From Archegozetes longisetosus (lineage: Eukaryota > Arthropoda > Arachnida > Sarcoptiformes > Trhypochthoniidae), in NCBI GenBank assembly GCA_018873245.2, contig JAEMBT020000002.1, positions 1,370,001 through 1,434,000 of the forward strand: a DNA stretch of 64,000 nt, read 5' to 3'. Each line of letters starts with the position of its first letter. Within the stretch, counting starts at the first letter, position 1. Shown here in pieces: positions 35,401 to 45,681 of this stretch. The position numbers and the translations under genes are program-made. The notes under the pieces were generated by a model. That model saw nothing but the letters and a program-made list of their open reading frames with translations, made no database searches and had not been told where the DNA came from.

Positions 35401-35926
35401 AAAACTTTAAGTTTGAGTTCTACAACATTAACGTGTTATGATTAATTCAAAAGTAAATAGTTTAAATAATCAAATTGAACGCAAGAGTAAGCAGTAAATT
35501 GGCATCAAATCAGTTTAACAAAACTGAAAGCTAATAAAAAAATGACAACTAATTCAGAGTTAAAGTATTATATTGGATATTTAAATCAAAATGAAGAATA
35601 TACAATCGAATTAGTGATAAATAGTTAACAGTTTTAACTCCCAAACTGTCAAAAAGTGTATATTTTTATCGTTACATCAATAATAAAAGTATTAATAAAA
35701 AGCTTGCAAACAATCTAATGATTATTACGAATGAGTTACTAATTATAATAAAGATATTTTGACAGTTTTAATATAGTCTAACAAATATGTAAATTTGTTG
35801 AATACAAGTCGAATCTAAAGAAAAACTGAACATAATATCAAACAATAAGTAGAATTAACAATTGATTAAATCATTACCAGAAACAACAAGCGATTCATTT
35901 GGCCCTACGGTATGAATATTACCCAT
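26420..35926 (-). CDS. FLOT2: Flotillin-2 (reggie-1), complete six-exon gene
   Basis: Exons in transcription order: 35,878-35,926, 31,566-31,647, 28,060-28,274, 27,290-27,734, 26,667-26,973, 26,420-26,596; 1,275 nt, 424 residues, close to the usual 428. Phases agree at every junction. The protein starts MGNIHTVGPNESLVVSG (N-myristoylation-type glycine), continues GGCCGS (palmitoylatable cysteines) and GGWAWAWWLVTDVQ, then the SPFH/band-7 region (MTLSPRCESVETSQGVPLTV, GRMGIEILSFTIKDVYDNV). A long Ala/Glu coiled coil follows (PAEAEAFKVEMIAQGKRTQ), and it ends VHALTGVDLSKVS. Flotillins assemble on the inner face of plasma and endosomal membranes as raft scaffolds. Introns 1 (4.2 kb) and 2 (3.3 kb) are far larger than others here, and intron 2 contains a thaumatin-like gene on the opposite strand. 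Confidence 0.95.
28908..28916 (+). promoter_or_regulatory. Candidate TATA box of the thaumatin-like gene
   Basis: TATATATAA lies 65-73 bp upstream of the ATG at 28,981, inside flotillin-2 intron 2. It suggests the nested gene has its own promoter. Confidence 0.5.
28981..30070 (+). CDS. Thaumatin-like protein, one-base frameshift in the assembled sequence
   Basis: Two exons: 28,981-29,230 and 29,584-30,070. The start is the ATG of MTMKILLLFVLVVETISA, a clear signal peptide. The mature protein has the thaumatin/PR-5 signature regions (RNHCPFTVWPG, WGRTECDGSGHCVTGDCG, LAEFTFDG, YYDISLVDGYNLPM, then EYCCRG) and sixteen cysteines, the canonical eight-disulfide set. Length is about 245 residues, normal for the family. 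Between TFDGW and GQDYY the frame shifts by one base at a run of six G (29,655-29,660); a seventh G would restore it. Either a homopolymer error or a recent lesion. Arthropod thaumatins are thought to be antifungal secreted proteins; this is family knowledge. Nested head-on within flotillin-2 intron 2. Confidence 0.9.
30071..31565. other. Remainder of flotillin-2 intron 2
   Basis: Between the thaumatin-like stop codon and flotillin-2 exon 2. AT-rich, no further gene or clear repeat recognised. Confidence 0.5.
31648..35877. other. Flotillin-2 intron 1
   Basis: 4.2 kb of AT-rich sequence with no recognised gene, RNA gene or TIR pair. Its size contrasts with the 60-300 bp introns elsewhere in the window. 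First-intron regulatory content is possible but not visible. Confidence 0.5.
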
Positions 35927-37000
35927 AATCGACTTAATTATTAGATTGAAAACTTAATTGATGACTAAATAGTGATGGTTTGAAATCCAATATCCAATAG
36001 AATTGAGTTAATAAAAGCCGCAAATTTATTGTTTATTATTATTTAAACACTATTTATAGAAAATATTATTTATTTATCTAGTAATATATATCAAGAACCA
36101 GTTGAGTTCATAATAATTAGTATATTTTACAAATTAATAGTCATTTTCGGTTAAAAAATAATTGAATTCACTTTGTTTTTCAAATCATATCTCCGTTAAA
36201 TCAAATTTATTTTGAAAGGCGTTTCACTATATTATAGGCATTCGTTTCTATTATTGTATGCGATAACACAATGCCTTTTAGAATAAGTTTTCTCTATCTA
36301 TTGAGTAAAACACGTACTCACTTACGAATAGATGGCAGATGTATGCGAAGCAACGCCGGTCTGTGACTCATTCATTTTTTCATTGTGCCTATATAGTACG
36401 AAATACAAAAAGCTTGTTGCTTTTCTATACTGCTGCAAACTTATAAATGTTAACAAACATATAATGCAAATTGTATTCAAGATTATCAAGTCACTTTTGT
36501 ACATAAGTTACGATCACAAAGTTTTAACCCCCTACTAGTTCCATATTGTGTTTTGACTGTAAGTTGAACGCACTTACCTTTTATTCAAATATTGACGTAT
36601 TTGTTAACGAGAAATCTGACCAGCTTTAGGGAAAAAACTGCAGTCTATTATAAAGTATTATTTTGTAGAAATTAGAGCTGAAAATATGTGCAAATCTAGA
36701 ATTAAAAATTTGATTTGGGTTGTATTTTTAACTAGTATGAACTCGTATTGAAAGCAATGACTTCATCACCTATGAAGCCATGAAACAATAAACTATTGCT
36801 GCTATAACTGGCAATAAATAGACAAAAACTAATATAAAAATCCAGTATAAAAGGAGCCAACACTAAAACAGTTGTTTTCATATGGTATTTAATTATCTAA
36901 TAATAAAAACAATTAAATTATCTGATTAGAAGCCAGTCATATTAACTTAATATTTATTGATATTAAATTGAAATCACTTTCATATTATTTGAAGAGACTG
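35927..37000. promoter_or_regulatory. Divergent promoter region between flotillin-2 and PP4
   Basis: The 1.07 kb between the two divergent start codons must hold both 5' UTRs and promoters. No single TATA or initiator stands out. The open frames at 36,322-36,538 look like chance. Confidence 0.35.
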
Positions 37001-38938
37001 ATGAAAATTGAAAATAAAATGACAACAAATAACAATAATTCAACGATTAGTGCAACTAATAATAGCATTACTAATAATAACAATAGTAATAGTAATAATA
37101 ATAATAATAATAATAGTGTTATCCAAACGAGTATTGGTTCAGATTTGGACCGACAAATTGAACAATTGAGAAGATGTGAAATCATTAAAGAATCAGAAGT
37201 TAAGAGTCTTTGCGCGAAAGCACGTGAAATACTTGTCGAAGAATCTAATGTCCAAAGAGTTGACGCACCTGTTACTGTATGTCCATTTCAGCCATTATTA
37301 GCTCTATTAAACTGTTTTATAATATTTTCTATATTTTATTTTATTTCATTTCATTTCATTTCATCTTTAATTAATTGTAATTTCGGTTTCAATGACCGCA
37401 AAACAAACTTTTGGCATCGTTTCGTAGACTATAAACTGTTTGAAATGTATTTTGTGGCTAATTTTCTGTTTTGACTAAAATTTCTATTTTTGATTTGAAC
37501 GATCACATATTGGGCCAATCTTTTGGCTTCCATTCAAAAGCAAACACTTTTAGTTGTTCGTCAACAAATTTTTTAATGAACTGTTTTCTAATTGTTTTAA
37601 TTATCTAATATTTATAATTTAAAGTGTGTTTTGCGGTCTTTAATTGATTGAATGATTTATTAATTGTGTTAGTTGTAGCACCAACTGATTAATCTGCTAT
37701 TTTGTTTGTTTTGCAATTAGGTCTGTGGCGACATTCACGGTCAGTTCTATGATCTCAAAGAACTATTCAAAGTTGGCGGCGATGTTCCCGACACTAATTA
37801 CCTGTTCATGGGAGATTTTGTCGACCGAGGCTTCTATTCTGTTGAAACATTTCTACTTCTTTTGGCGCTTAAGGTATGAAACTAAAAATTCAATTTTTTC
37901 TGACTATAACTAATTTTTATTTCAATTTTAAGGTCCGATATCCCGATCGCATAACCCTAATTCGCGGTAATCACGAATCGCGTCAAATAACACAAGTTTA
38001 CGGTTTTTATGATGAGTGTCTTAGAAAATATGGTTCGATTACTGTCTGGAGATATTGTACCGAAATTTTTGATTATCTTTCGTTATCGGCTATCATAGAC
38101 GGAAAAGTAATAACAAAATTAATTAAAACAGTTGATTAATTGTCCAAAAGACAATTAAGATCCAAATCAACTGATGACTTAATTTCTGCTTATTTTTAAC
38201 TCATTTATTTTCTATTAATAGATTTTTTGTGTTCATGGGGGACTTTCGCCATCAATACAAACCTTAGATCAAATACGAGTAATAGATCGCAAACAAGAAG
38301 TCCCACACGATGGACCTATGTGTGACCTCTTATGGTCAGACCCGGAAGACACTCAGGGCTGGGGAGTATCTCCGAGAGGTGCCGGATATCTGTTCGGTTC
38401 TGATGTTGTGGCGCAGTTCAATGCCACTAATCATTTAGATATGATATGTAGAGCTCATCAGTTAGTAATGGAAGGCTTCAAATGGCATTTCAATGAGACT
38501 GTACTTACGGTCTGGTCAGCTCCCAACTATTGCTATCGTTGCGGTAATGTTGCGGCCATTCTTGAACTGGATGAGAACTTACAAAGAGATTTCACAATTT
38601 TTGAAGCTGCGCCTCAGGTATTGATTATTATCTTTTAAGTTAAAAGCTTTTAAAATTACGAAGATTCTAGGCATATGTCATTGTCTATAAATTTATTGAC
38701 TCATTTCTCAATTGATTTTCAAAATTTATCAACAGACTGTCATAACTTGGAGTCAATTATTAGATTAAGAACTATTTAAAATATTTTTGAATAATTTCTT
38801 AACCCTTTGTTTACCTGATACAACGTATTAATGCATTATTTTCAATGGAGCTTTACTAACATTTTTTATTTCTTGTTATTTTCTCAGGAAAGTCGTGGAG
38901 TTCCATCAAAGAAACCACAACCGGATTACTTTCTATGA
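37001..38938 (+). CDS. PPP4C: Serine/threonine-protein phosphatase 4 catalytic subunit
   Basis: Five exons: 37,001-37,276, 37,721-37,873, 37,933-38,106, 38,222-38,617, 38,888-38,938; 1,050 nt, 349 residues. The PPP motifs are intact: [52 protein letters not shown], and the C-terminus ends PDYFL as in PP4 and PP2A, where the terminal leucine is methylated. [13 protein letters not shown] and [14 protein letters not shown] identify PP4 rather than PP2A or PP6. PP4 acts in DNA-damage signalling, centrosome maturation and splicing control with R2/R3 subunits. Unusual: about 42 extra N-terminal residues rich in Asn and Ser, encoded by an AAT/AAC microsatellite (about 37,022-37,120). An ATG at 37,019 would give a slightly shorter form. 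No later ATG precedes [14 protein letters not shown]. Confidence 0.95.
37022..37120 (+). repeat. AAT/AAC microsatellite coding for poly-Asn
   Basis: Imperfect AAT, AAC and AGT triplets encode an Asn/Ser tract at the PP4 N-terminus. The uninterrupted part (AATAATAATAATAAT) is near 37,095-37,114. Such tracts are length-variable between individuals. Confidence 0.7.
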
Positions 38939-39510
38939 GTACAATGTCGATTAGAGACTCAACCAAAACACTGATTATATACAAATATCTTAATAAATAA
39001 AACATTCATTGACAAAGAAATTGTTTTGTGGCCGATAAGAAGTAATTAGTCTTTTTTAATTTCGATTTTTAACTTTTTGAACGATAAAATCTCAAAAATT
39101 GTAGTTTAAATGAAATGATAGATTTTGCAAGATGTTTTTTCATAAGTTTCGAAACATTGAAATGCAATTGAAGTTTTATCTAATATTAAATAATTAAATT
39201 TTCTTTTGTCTTAATCATATAATCATCATTCGAATCATTAAAAACTAAAGCTAACTTAATAAATAATACAGTTTTTGTTTTTTCCTGTTTTGTTCTTATA
39301 GATAATGTTGACTTATATTTTAATTGATCAAAAGTATGAACAAATTTTTATAATTAAGAAAAGTAAATTCTTTTTATTCATTTATAATAAATTTCAGTAC
39401 AATTTTCTTATATGAGCTTGATCTCCATTATTTTTGAATAATTTCACAAAAGTTTAAATTTTGAACTACGAGTAAAACAAGTCTAGTTAGACATAAAGAA
39501 TTTATAAACT
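38939..39510. other. 3' regions of PP4 and the convergent protease homologue
   Basis: Convergent gene ends. AATAAATAAAACATT near 38,990 fits a polyadenylation signal for PP4. Nothing else recognised. Confidence 0.5.
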
Positions 39511-40558
39511 TTAGTTTTTAGCAATAGTATCCGAAATCCATTTATTGTACTCATTATCGTAAAGTTTAGTAAAGACATCAGGATGATCCCTTCCGCAAAC
39601 TTTTTGACCCCAAGAAGCTATTGCAACTATACGCCAACCCTCTCCTGTCTGACACAAAAGTGGCGCACCAGTGGCACTATTCTTGCTAACACAAGCATCC
39701 TCATTGCTGTACGCACAGATCATCAACTTATTGTCAAATGAATCTCCATATTTGCTGGCGCAATCTTTGTCATCGTCCAGAGTTACACTAAATTCTTTAG
39801 AGCTAATTGCATGACCGACTCTACATGTTGCCGCTTTGTTCAGTTTGAAGTTATTACTTGGTATCTTATTATAGTCCTTTAATATTAATCGAAATTTTAG
39901 TTTTATTAAAGCGATGTCATAGCCGGCATCGAATGTCGGGTTATACTTTGGTAATATCACTATCTGTTAAATGGCAATACAATTAGTTTTGTCACATTTG
40001 CTTATTTTTCACTCGAAAGATGAGAAAATTTAGTGAAAAAAGTATGACCTAAAAAATGTTGGCATTTAAGTTAATTTTGAACAATAAATTGTGAAAAGTT
40101 TGGCTTTTTCATAAGCTTTTCTAACCGAATCGAACTTTCATTGGCCAAAGAAGTGAAAGTTTACTTGAAGAAGTGAAAAAAGATAAATAGTGGACTTATG
40201 TAGAGTAATAGGAATAGTTTTTAATAATTACTTTATCAACTCCCACAGGGTTTTGCTCGGGTGTGATCCCAATCGTATAATGGGTAACATTTTTATCCCA
40301 TAGACAACTCGCAGCACTTATAAGCCATTTTTCATCAATTACACTAGCGGTACATTTATTATCAGTACCTTTGTATAAAATTTGTTTAGCCCAATTGGAT
40401 GGTTCGGTAGACCTTTTGCTCGGACCTATCACTCTTTCAGCTCGAACAAAAGCATTTTTATCGATAGAAATGCTATAGTTTTCGTGGTTTAACACATGTC
40501 CACAATTGATACTTTCAAGTAAAATAAATGTTAGTAATAGTTTAAATGATTGAAACAT
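39511..40558 (-). CDS. Secreted S1-family serine protease homologue, catalytically dead
   Basis: Two exons: 40,232-40,558 and 39,511-39,963; 780 nt, 259 residues. Signal peptide MFQSFKLLLTFILLESINC; then ERVIGPSKRS where trypsins have an activation cleavage before IVGG. The His motif reads ISAASCLW, with Ser84 in place of the catalytic His. Asp125 is kept in YDIALIKL. The Ser motif reads SATGAPLLC, with Thr207 replacing Ser and Ala for the preceding Asp. Cysteines of the fold and the C-terminal FTKLYDNEYNKWI helix are retained, and no stop or frameshift is present. This argues for a maintained non-catalytic homologue rather than a decaying gene. Non-catalytic homologues in arthropods can act as cofactors in immune cascades; some mite allergens belong to this fold. 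Role here unknown. Confidence 0.88.
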
Positions 40559-40828
40559 TTTTTCAACTAATTTTTATGAGATTTTACTTTTTTCTACTCA
40601 TTAAATATGCGTATTAGACATAAAATACTGAAATTGACTGTGAGGTAATGTGAGAAATTAATTAAAAGTAACAGATGAACGAATGAGTGCTTATGCTTAT
40701 CTTAACCCTGTTCGATTAGAAAGTATTCCGTGTTTACTATAATTTATCAAACCTGGTGTCATAGATAATGACTTCAATTATTGTCGAATAGATTTTGTTT
40801 AAATTTAAGTTAAGTATTGCAGCACAAT

Positions 40829-41089
40829 CGAATGACAAAGAGTAACAACCGGTTATCGCTTAATCAATCAAATAGAGAAAAACTCATTCAAAGTTACGTA
40901 AGAGTTTTATTCAAATAAAAAGTTTCAATTTTTCATAGCAATCAATTTTTATTTTCTCATTGAAACTTATGCTGACTTTTTTTTTAATATAGATAAAACG
41001 CAAGTCAAAGAGTAAGAGTATAATTCAAATAAAATCAAAAAAAGAAGTTAGCTGAAGATAACTGCTTATTACTCTTTGTCATTCAATTT
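40829..41089. repeat. MITE, family shared with 78-319
   Basis: Ends GAATGACAAAGAGTAA and TTACTCTTTGTCATTC form a perfect 16-bp inverted pair. The interior matches 78-319 in inverse orientation. About 260 bp, non-coding. Confidence 0.75.
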
Positions 41090-41653
41090 CTGTATTGGTT
41101 CAAGTAAAAAAATTTAGACAAATTTAGCATTTAGTCTTGAAAGTCATTTTTTCTCAAATTAACACTATTTTGACGCTTTATCTTCGCAAGAATTAGACTT
41201 AAACTAACCAAACGAACATTAATCAAAACAAATAATTTGGTCGGGTCACAATTATTAAGTTCTATCCTCGAATTTTTGAGAAATTGAGTTATGCATAGGT
41301 GGTTTTAGTTTATCAAATTTCGAATATAATCCAAGAATATTCTGAAATATCTCAACCAGTTCGCTCGTAATCGCCAGAATTAGAAGGTTCTATCCTTAGA
41401 AATTAAGGTATTAACTTCAAAGAACTTCAAAAGTTACATTCAATCAATTAGTTTCATAGGAATTTTAGTACTTTAGATATGTTGATACTAAAAATTAAAT
41501 CAAGTAATTTTCTAATTGTTCTCGTACTAAAGGAGCAATTGTTTTAATGCCTTGATTGATTTCAATTTTTTCAAAAAATATTGGATGAAACCAGTGAAAA
41601 CCAGAATTTCATATTTTCAAAAGTAATTTAATGCCAAAATAATAGTTATATAC

Positions 41654-42098
41654 CTAATGAATAGATTAGCCTCTGGTCTGGCTGGCAAAGATCCAGAGAG
41701 GTCAGCGGTGTCTCTGACCAGCGGCGCTATTTTTTTAAACTGATTTGCCTCTTATAACTTTTTCGTATACAGCATGATGTCGAACTTCATTTGCAAATTT
41801 TTTAGTTTTTGGTCTCTTTATTCTTGCAAATTGTTTACTTTTGCAAATCAAAATAATGTAGTCAAATAAAAATTTAAAAATTTGCAAGTCAAGTTTAGTT
41901 TGATTTGCAAAAATAAAAAATTTGCAAGAATAAGGAGACCAAAAAGTTAAAAATCTACAAATGAAGTTGAACTTGAAGCTATGTTCGAAAAAAGTTATAA
42001 GAAAGAAGTCAATTTACAAAACAGTGCCACTGGTAAGAGACGCCTTTGACCTCGCTGGATCTTTCGTCAACCAAACCAGAGGTGAACATATTCGTTAG
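41654..42098. repeat. Foldback element of 445 bp
   Basis: The left arm (41,654 to about 41,855) is the reverse complement of the right arm (about 41,895-42,098) with scattered mismatches. Examples are CTAATGAATA / TTCGTTAG at the ends and TTGCAAATTTTTTA-type sequence inside. The outermost 75 bp resemble 23,998-24,075, the 3' subterminal part of the degenerate mariner (CCACTGG, GACGCCT, GTCAACCA, AACATATTC). It may therefore consist of two inverted copies of a mariner end. Confidence 0.7.
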
Positions 42099-43068
42099 AT
42101 ATTATAATTGTTATTTTGCCATCAAATATACTTTTGAAGATATGAAATTGCGATTTTCACTGGTTTCATCTAATACATGCTCAATCGATTTTCTTCAATT
42201 CGGTTCGAGTTTTCATTTGAATTGAACTGTATAAGAACTGTATAATACAACTGAGAAAAGCTCTTAAAAATAGTTATATGAATTTATTTGAGTTCAATTT
42301 TTTATGATAAACTTTAAATTTGATCCAATTTCATTGAAATTTTTGTATTTTCCATTAGATTTGAATTTTTTTAAGAACTTTTACATTTTCAATAAGTTTT
42401 TTATTTTTAAATAAATGTCTAAATTGATTTCCTTCTGGATTACTATTGATAGACCTTATAATTCTAAATTATTGTCTCAATTTGAGAGTTAGAAGGTTCT
42501 GTCAAAAAGTTAGTTTAATTTAACTAACTAGTCATTACTTGACAAGCAAACTTATCAATGTTTCCTAATCTTCTATTTACTTTTAGGTCACAGCTAATAA
42601 GACTTGAAAGTATTGTTTCATTCTGACTAAATTTAATAGCGAGCTTCGAATCGATTTCACTCAGAACTAGGTTTGATGAGATAGAACCTTATAATTGTAA
42701 CGCGACCATTTGCTAATGGCTCAAAGTTACAAAGTTTTCGAAAGTCCACAAATACAACTAATTCCTAAAGTAATAACAAACTGCAACCAATACATCACTA
42801 GTGCTTAGGGCTTTTAGCTTAGCCTAAATTAGACATTTTGGCGAATATTTACAAGTTAATTGTCATTAAATAGAAGGTCAGACTCAACTCAATCGAATCC
42901 ATTTGGTTTTGAAAACGAATTAGAGAAGACAAAAGCTTTAAAAACTAGTAACAAGGTCAATAAGTCTGAAGGGAAGACCCAACAAAAAAATGTTAGTCAA
43001 ATACAAACGAATCAAGTCAAAATGAAGACAAACATTTCACTCGCGACAAATCAAAGCAATTTTTCAGA
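42099..43068. other. Upstream of the presenilin-like locus
   Basis: A Ser/Asn/Lys-rich open frame (42,860-43,072, no ATG at its beginning) precedes the first recognisable presenilin exon. It could be the variable hydrophilic N-terminus of that protein. It has no recognisable similarity, so it is not called as coding. Confidence 0.35.
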
Positions 43069-44273
43069 TTAGAAGCAAATCATATTGTAAGACTATTTAT
43101 CCCAGTATCAATCCTGGGATACAGATTGTGGTACTTCTGTCCATTTATTTGATCCCTTTCTTCTCGAGAGGTACTTATCGACCCAGTACTTTGAAAACTT
43201 TTCACCTAATTGTTCAAAAGTTTTCTGTAAATCAACGAATAATTCAAAACAATAGCAGTAAACCTTACTTAATCTTTAAATTGGTATTCAATCAGGTCTC
43301 GATCCAGATTCACAAGTAGTCAAAAAGATTGGTTTCATTGAGAACGAAAAGGCATCGACTGAAGAAAACTTAATCTCAGCCTTGATAACAGTTATCCTAT
43401 TTTTAGCTATCGTAATTCTGACCACGATTTGCATAACAATTATCTTCGTCTGGGAATATTATCAAATAATGACTGGATTCTTCGTATTTGCATTCATTAT
43501 ATATTTAGGTGGAGTTTCGTTCATCTATTTTCAAGAACTGTTACATCAGACCAATTTAGTTATGGATCTGATAACAGGAATATTAGTTATCTGGAATTGC
43601 ACGATTGTAGGCATTGTTACGCTATTCATCAGTGGACCTAAAATATTGGTTCAATTTTATCACGTAGTGATGTGCGCGCTATTGGCTCTGGTTTTCATTA
43701 AGTTTATCCCTTCCTGGACTACTTGAGGTATACTTTTTGCAATGTCTTTTTGGGATCTTTATGCAGTTCTTCATCAAAATGGTATTCGTTTCGTTATTTT
43801 GTTTACTTTTATCAAACTTCTATATAGTCTTTTGGCTTCAAAAGTAATCATTCGAGTTTTCAGTTAATATTCAGTTTATTTGATTAAAAGGCCCGCTTAA
43901 GAAGCTGTTTGAAGTCTCACAGGACAGAAATAGAGCTTTGCCACCGATTATCTATGCGACTGCCATTTGGTTATCAGCTGACAAGACTAGTGCTGAAGAC
44001 GGATCTGATGTTGAACTCGGTTTGGGAGATTTCATATTTTACAGCCTATTAGTTGGAAAAACCTATTCATCCAATGATTTGTTTACAGCTATTATGTGTT
44101 ATATCTTAATATTAGTTGGACTAACCATCACTTTATTTATCCTACTATTAGAAGATAGAGCACTTCCAGCTCTTCCCATATCAATACTATTTGGAATAAT
44201 AACTAATATAGTTGCTGTCTTATGTGTTAAGCCGTTCAGTTACAGATTGATTTCTAGTCAAGTTTATATATGA
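43069..44273 (+). pseudogene. Divergent presenilin with in-frame TGA and one frameshift
   Basis: Exons about 43,069-43,170, 43,296-43,781 and 43,891-44,273, phase-consistent. The third exon is unmistakable presenilin: VELGLGDFIFYSLLVGK (GxGD catalytic Asp), ALPALPISI (PALP motif) and the terminus QVYI. The second exon carries the N-terminal membrane helices and SFWDLYAVL, which holds the other catalytic Asp (normally YD), followed across the junction by GPLKKLFEVSQDRN. One TGA (43,724-43,726) lies between PSWTT and GILFAM, exactly where presenilins have Trp (WTAW). In the first exon HIVRLFIPVSI runs into QIVVLLSIYLIPFF only after a one-base shift near 43,117. The large hydrophilic loop is short. 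Presenilin is the gamma-secretase protease. This copy is a young pseudogene, a mis-sequenced gene or a recoded one. Confidence 0.85.
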
Positions 44274-45681
44274 ATGGTTACTTTAATTGCCTATTTGCCT
44301 CATTTTAATTCTATGTAATTCAATCAAATTTGTTTACTAATTTATTGATTTATTTATTTGTTAATAGTTTTGCAGTCACGATGAATTGGTTAAAATTGGT
44401 TTTACCAGTTAATATACCAAAAGTTTAATCGGGGCAAACTTTCAAATATTTAGCTTAAAGATAATTTTTCTTTTATATACTCTAAAAGTTTCAAGAGCTT
44501 TTAATTGATGGTAGTTGTTGAACTGATTGGTTGACAAGTTGTAATTAAATTCTATATTTTGACAATTCAATTAAGCTAAAAAGAAATAAGAAAAAGTTTA
44601 GACTGCTTATGTATGAAACAAGCAATTAGTAAATAGTTACTTGCAGCTGCAATTCACAGTTCATCATCAGGTAGTGTCAGAATCTGACATACAAAATCAC
44701 AATTTAAAAAGTGCAAAATCCTAAGTTTCGAGAGAAGTTTCTATTCTGCAGTTAAGAGATTTTTATATGTTCTAACAAGAAAAAGACATACGAGGCCACG
44801 TCAACGTTTTAGAAACACTCGGACCAGTCGTAATGGGCATAGAAAAACAGTGTTAGCCATCTTATGCCACTCGCAACCCAACATATAGAATCTTTTTATG
44901 TATGCATTTAATAAGTAATCATAGAAAGCATAGTAATTAATTTGCAAACTAAATATTTCAATTTTTAAAATTATTTGAAATTATTTAGTTTGATTACAAA
45001 TTTTTTACTACTATCCGTTTGCATTTTTTAACAACGTTTTCTCCACTTAATTTCGGAAATTTTAAGATTAGATTAGTTGAAAATAATGATTAATATCGAT
45101 AAGGCTAAAAAGTTTGCAACAATAATTTAGTATAAATGAAGCTAAGATTAGATAAAGCTAGAGGTGTATACGATTAAGCCTCGTGGAAACCAATTGCATT
45201 CCAATTGAGTAATTCCAGATATATCTGAACAAACTTTCAACAAAAGGGTTAACAATTCTTCAAAATACTTTTTATTCTTTTAAGAAAAATATTGAATTTT
45301 ACACTTGAAAATAACATTTTTTATGAATCAAACGATTCAAACATGACAAAAATGATTTCAACTGAAACTAGCTTAGCACTGATTGAAGAACGCAACAGAA
45401 AAATTTAAAAACTCTTTACAATTGAGTAACAAAATAATTTCAATCATTATTAAGATTTATTTAACTAAAACTTAAAGATTGCAAAGCTATTTAAAATAAG
45501 TTAAAAGCATTAATTCAAAACTTGTTTAAAAACTAAAAATTTCTTATGCCAAACATTTAAAGGATGTTAATATAAACTTGAACTAAATTATTTTGTAGAT
45601 TAGTATTTTCTAAGAAAAAGTGCGTCCTCCTAAATCAATACCAAAAAGAGATCAAAAAATATAGCTTCGATCCAAAAGCTG
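44274..45681. other. Intergenic, with an AT-rich hairpin
   Basis: Around 44,938-45,002, AATTTGCAAACTAAATATTT pairs with a complementary stretch AAATTATTTAGTTTG...ACAAATT to form a hairpin of about 65 nt. No gene recognised. Confidence 0.4.

Noticed and set aside
42860..43072. Ser/Asn/Lys-rich frame upstream of presenilin
   Set aside because: Begins without ATG and has no conserved motif. It may be the variable N-terminus, but this cannot be supported.
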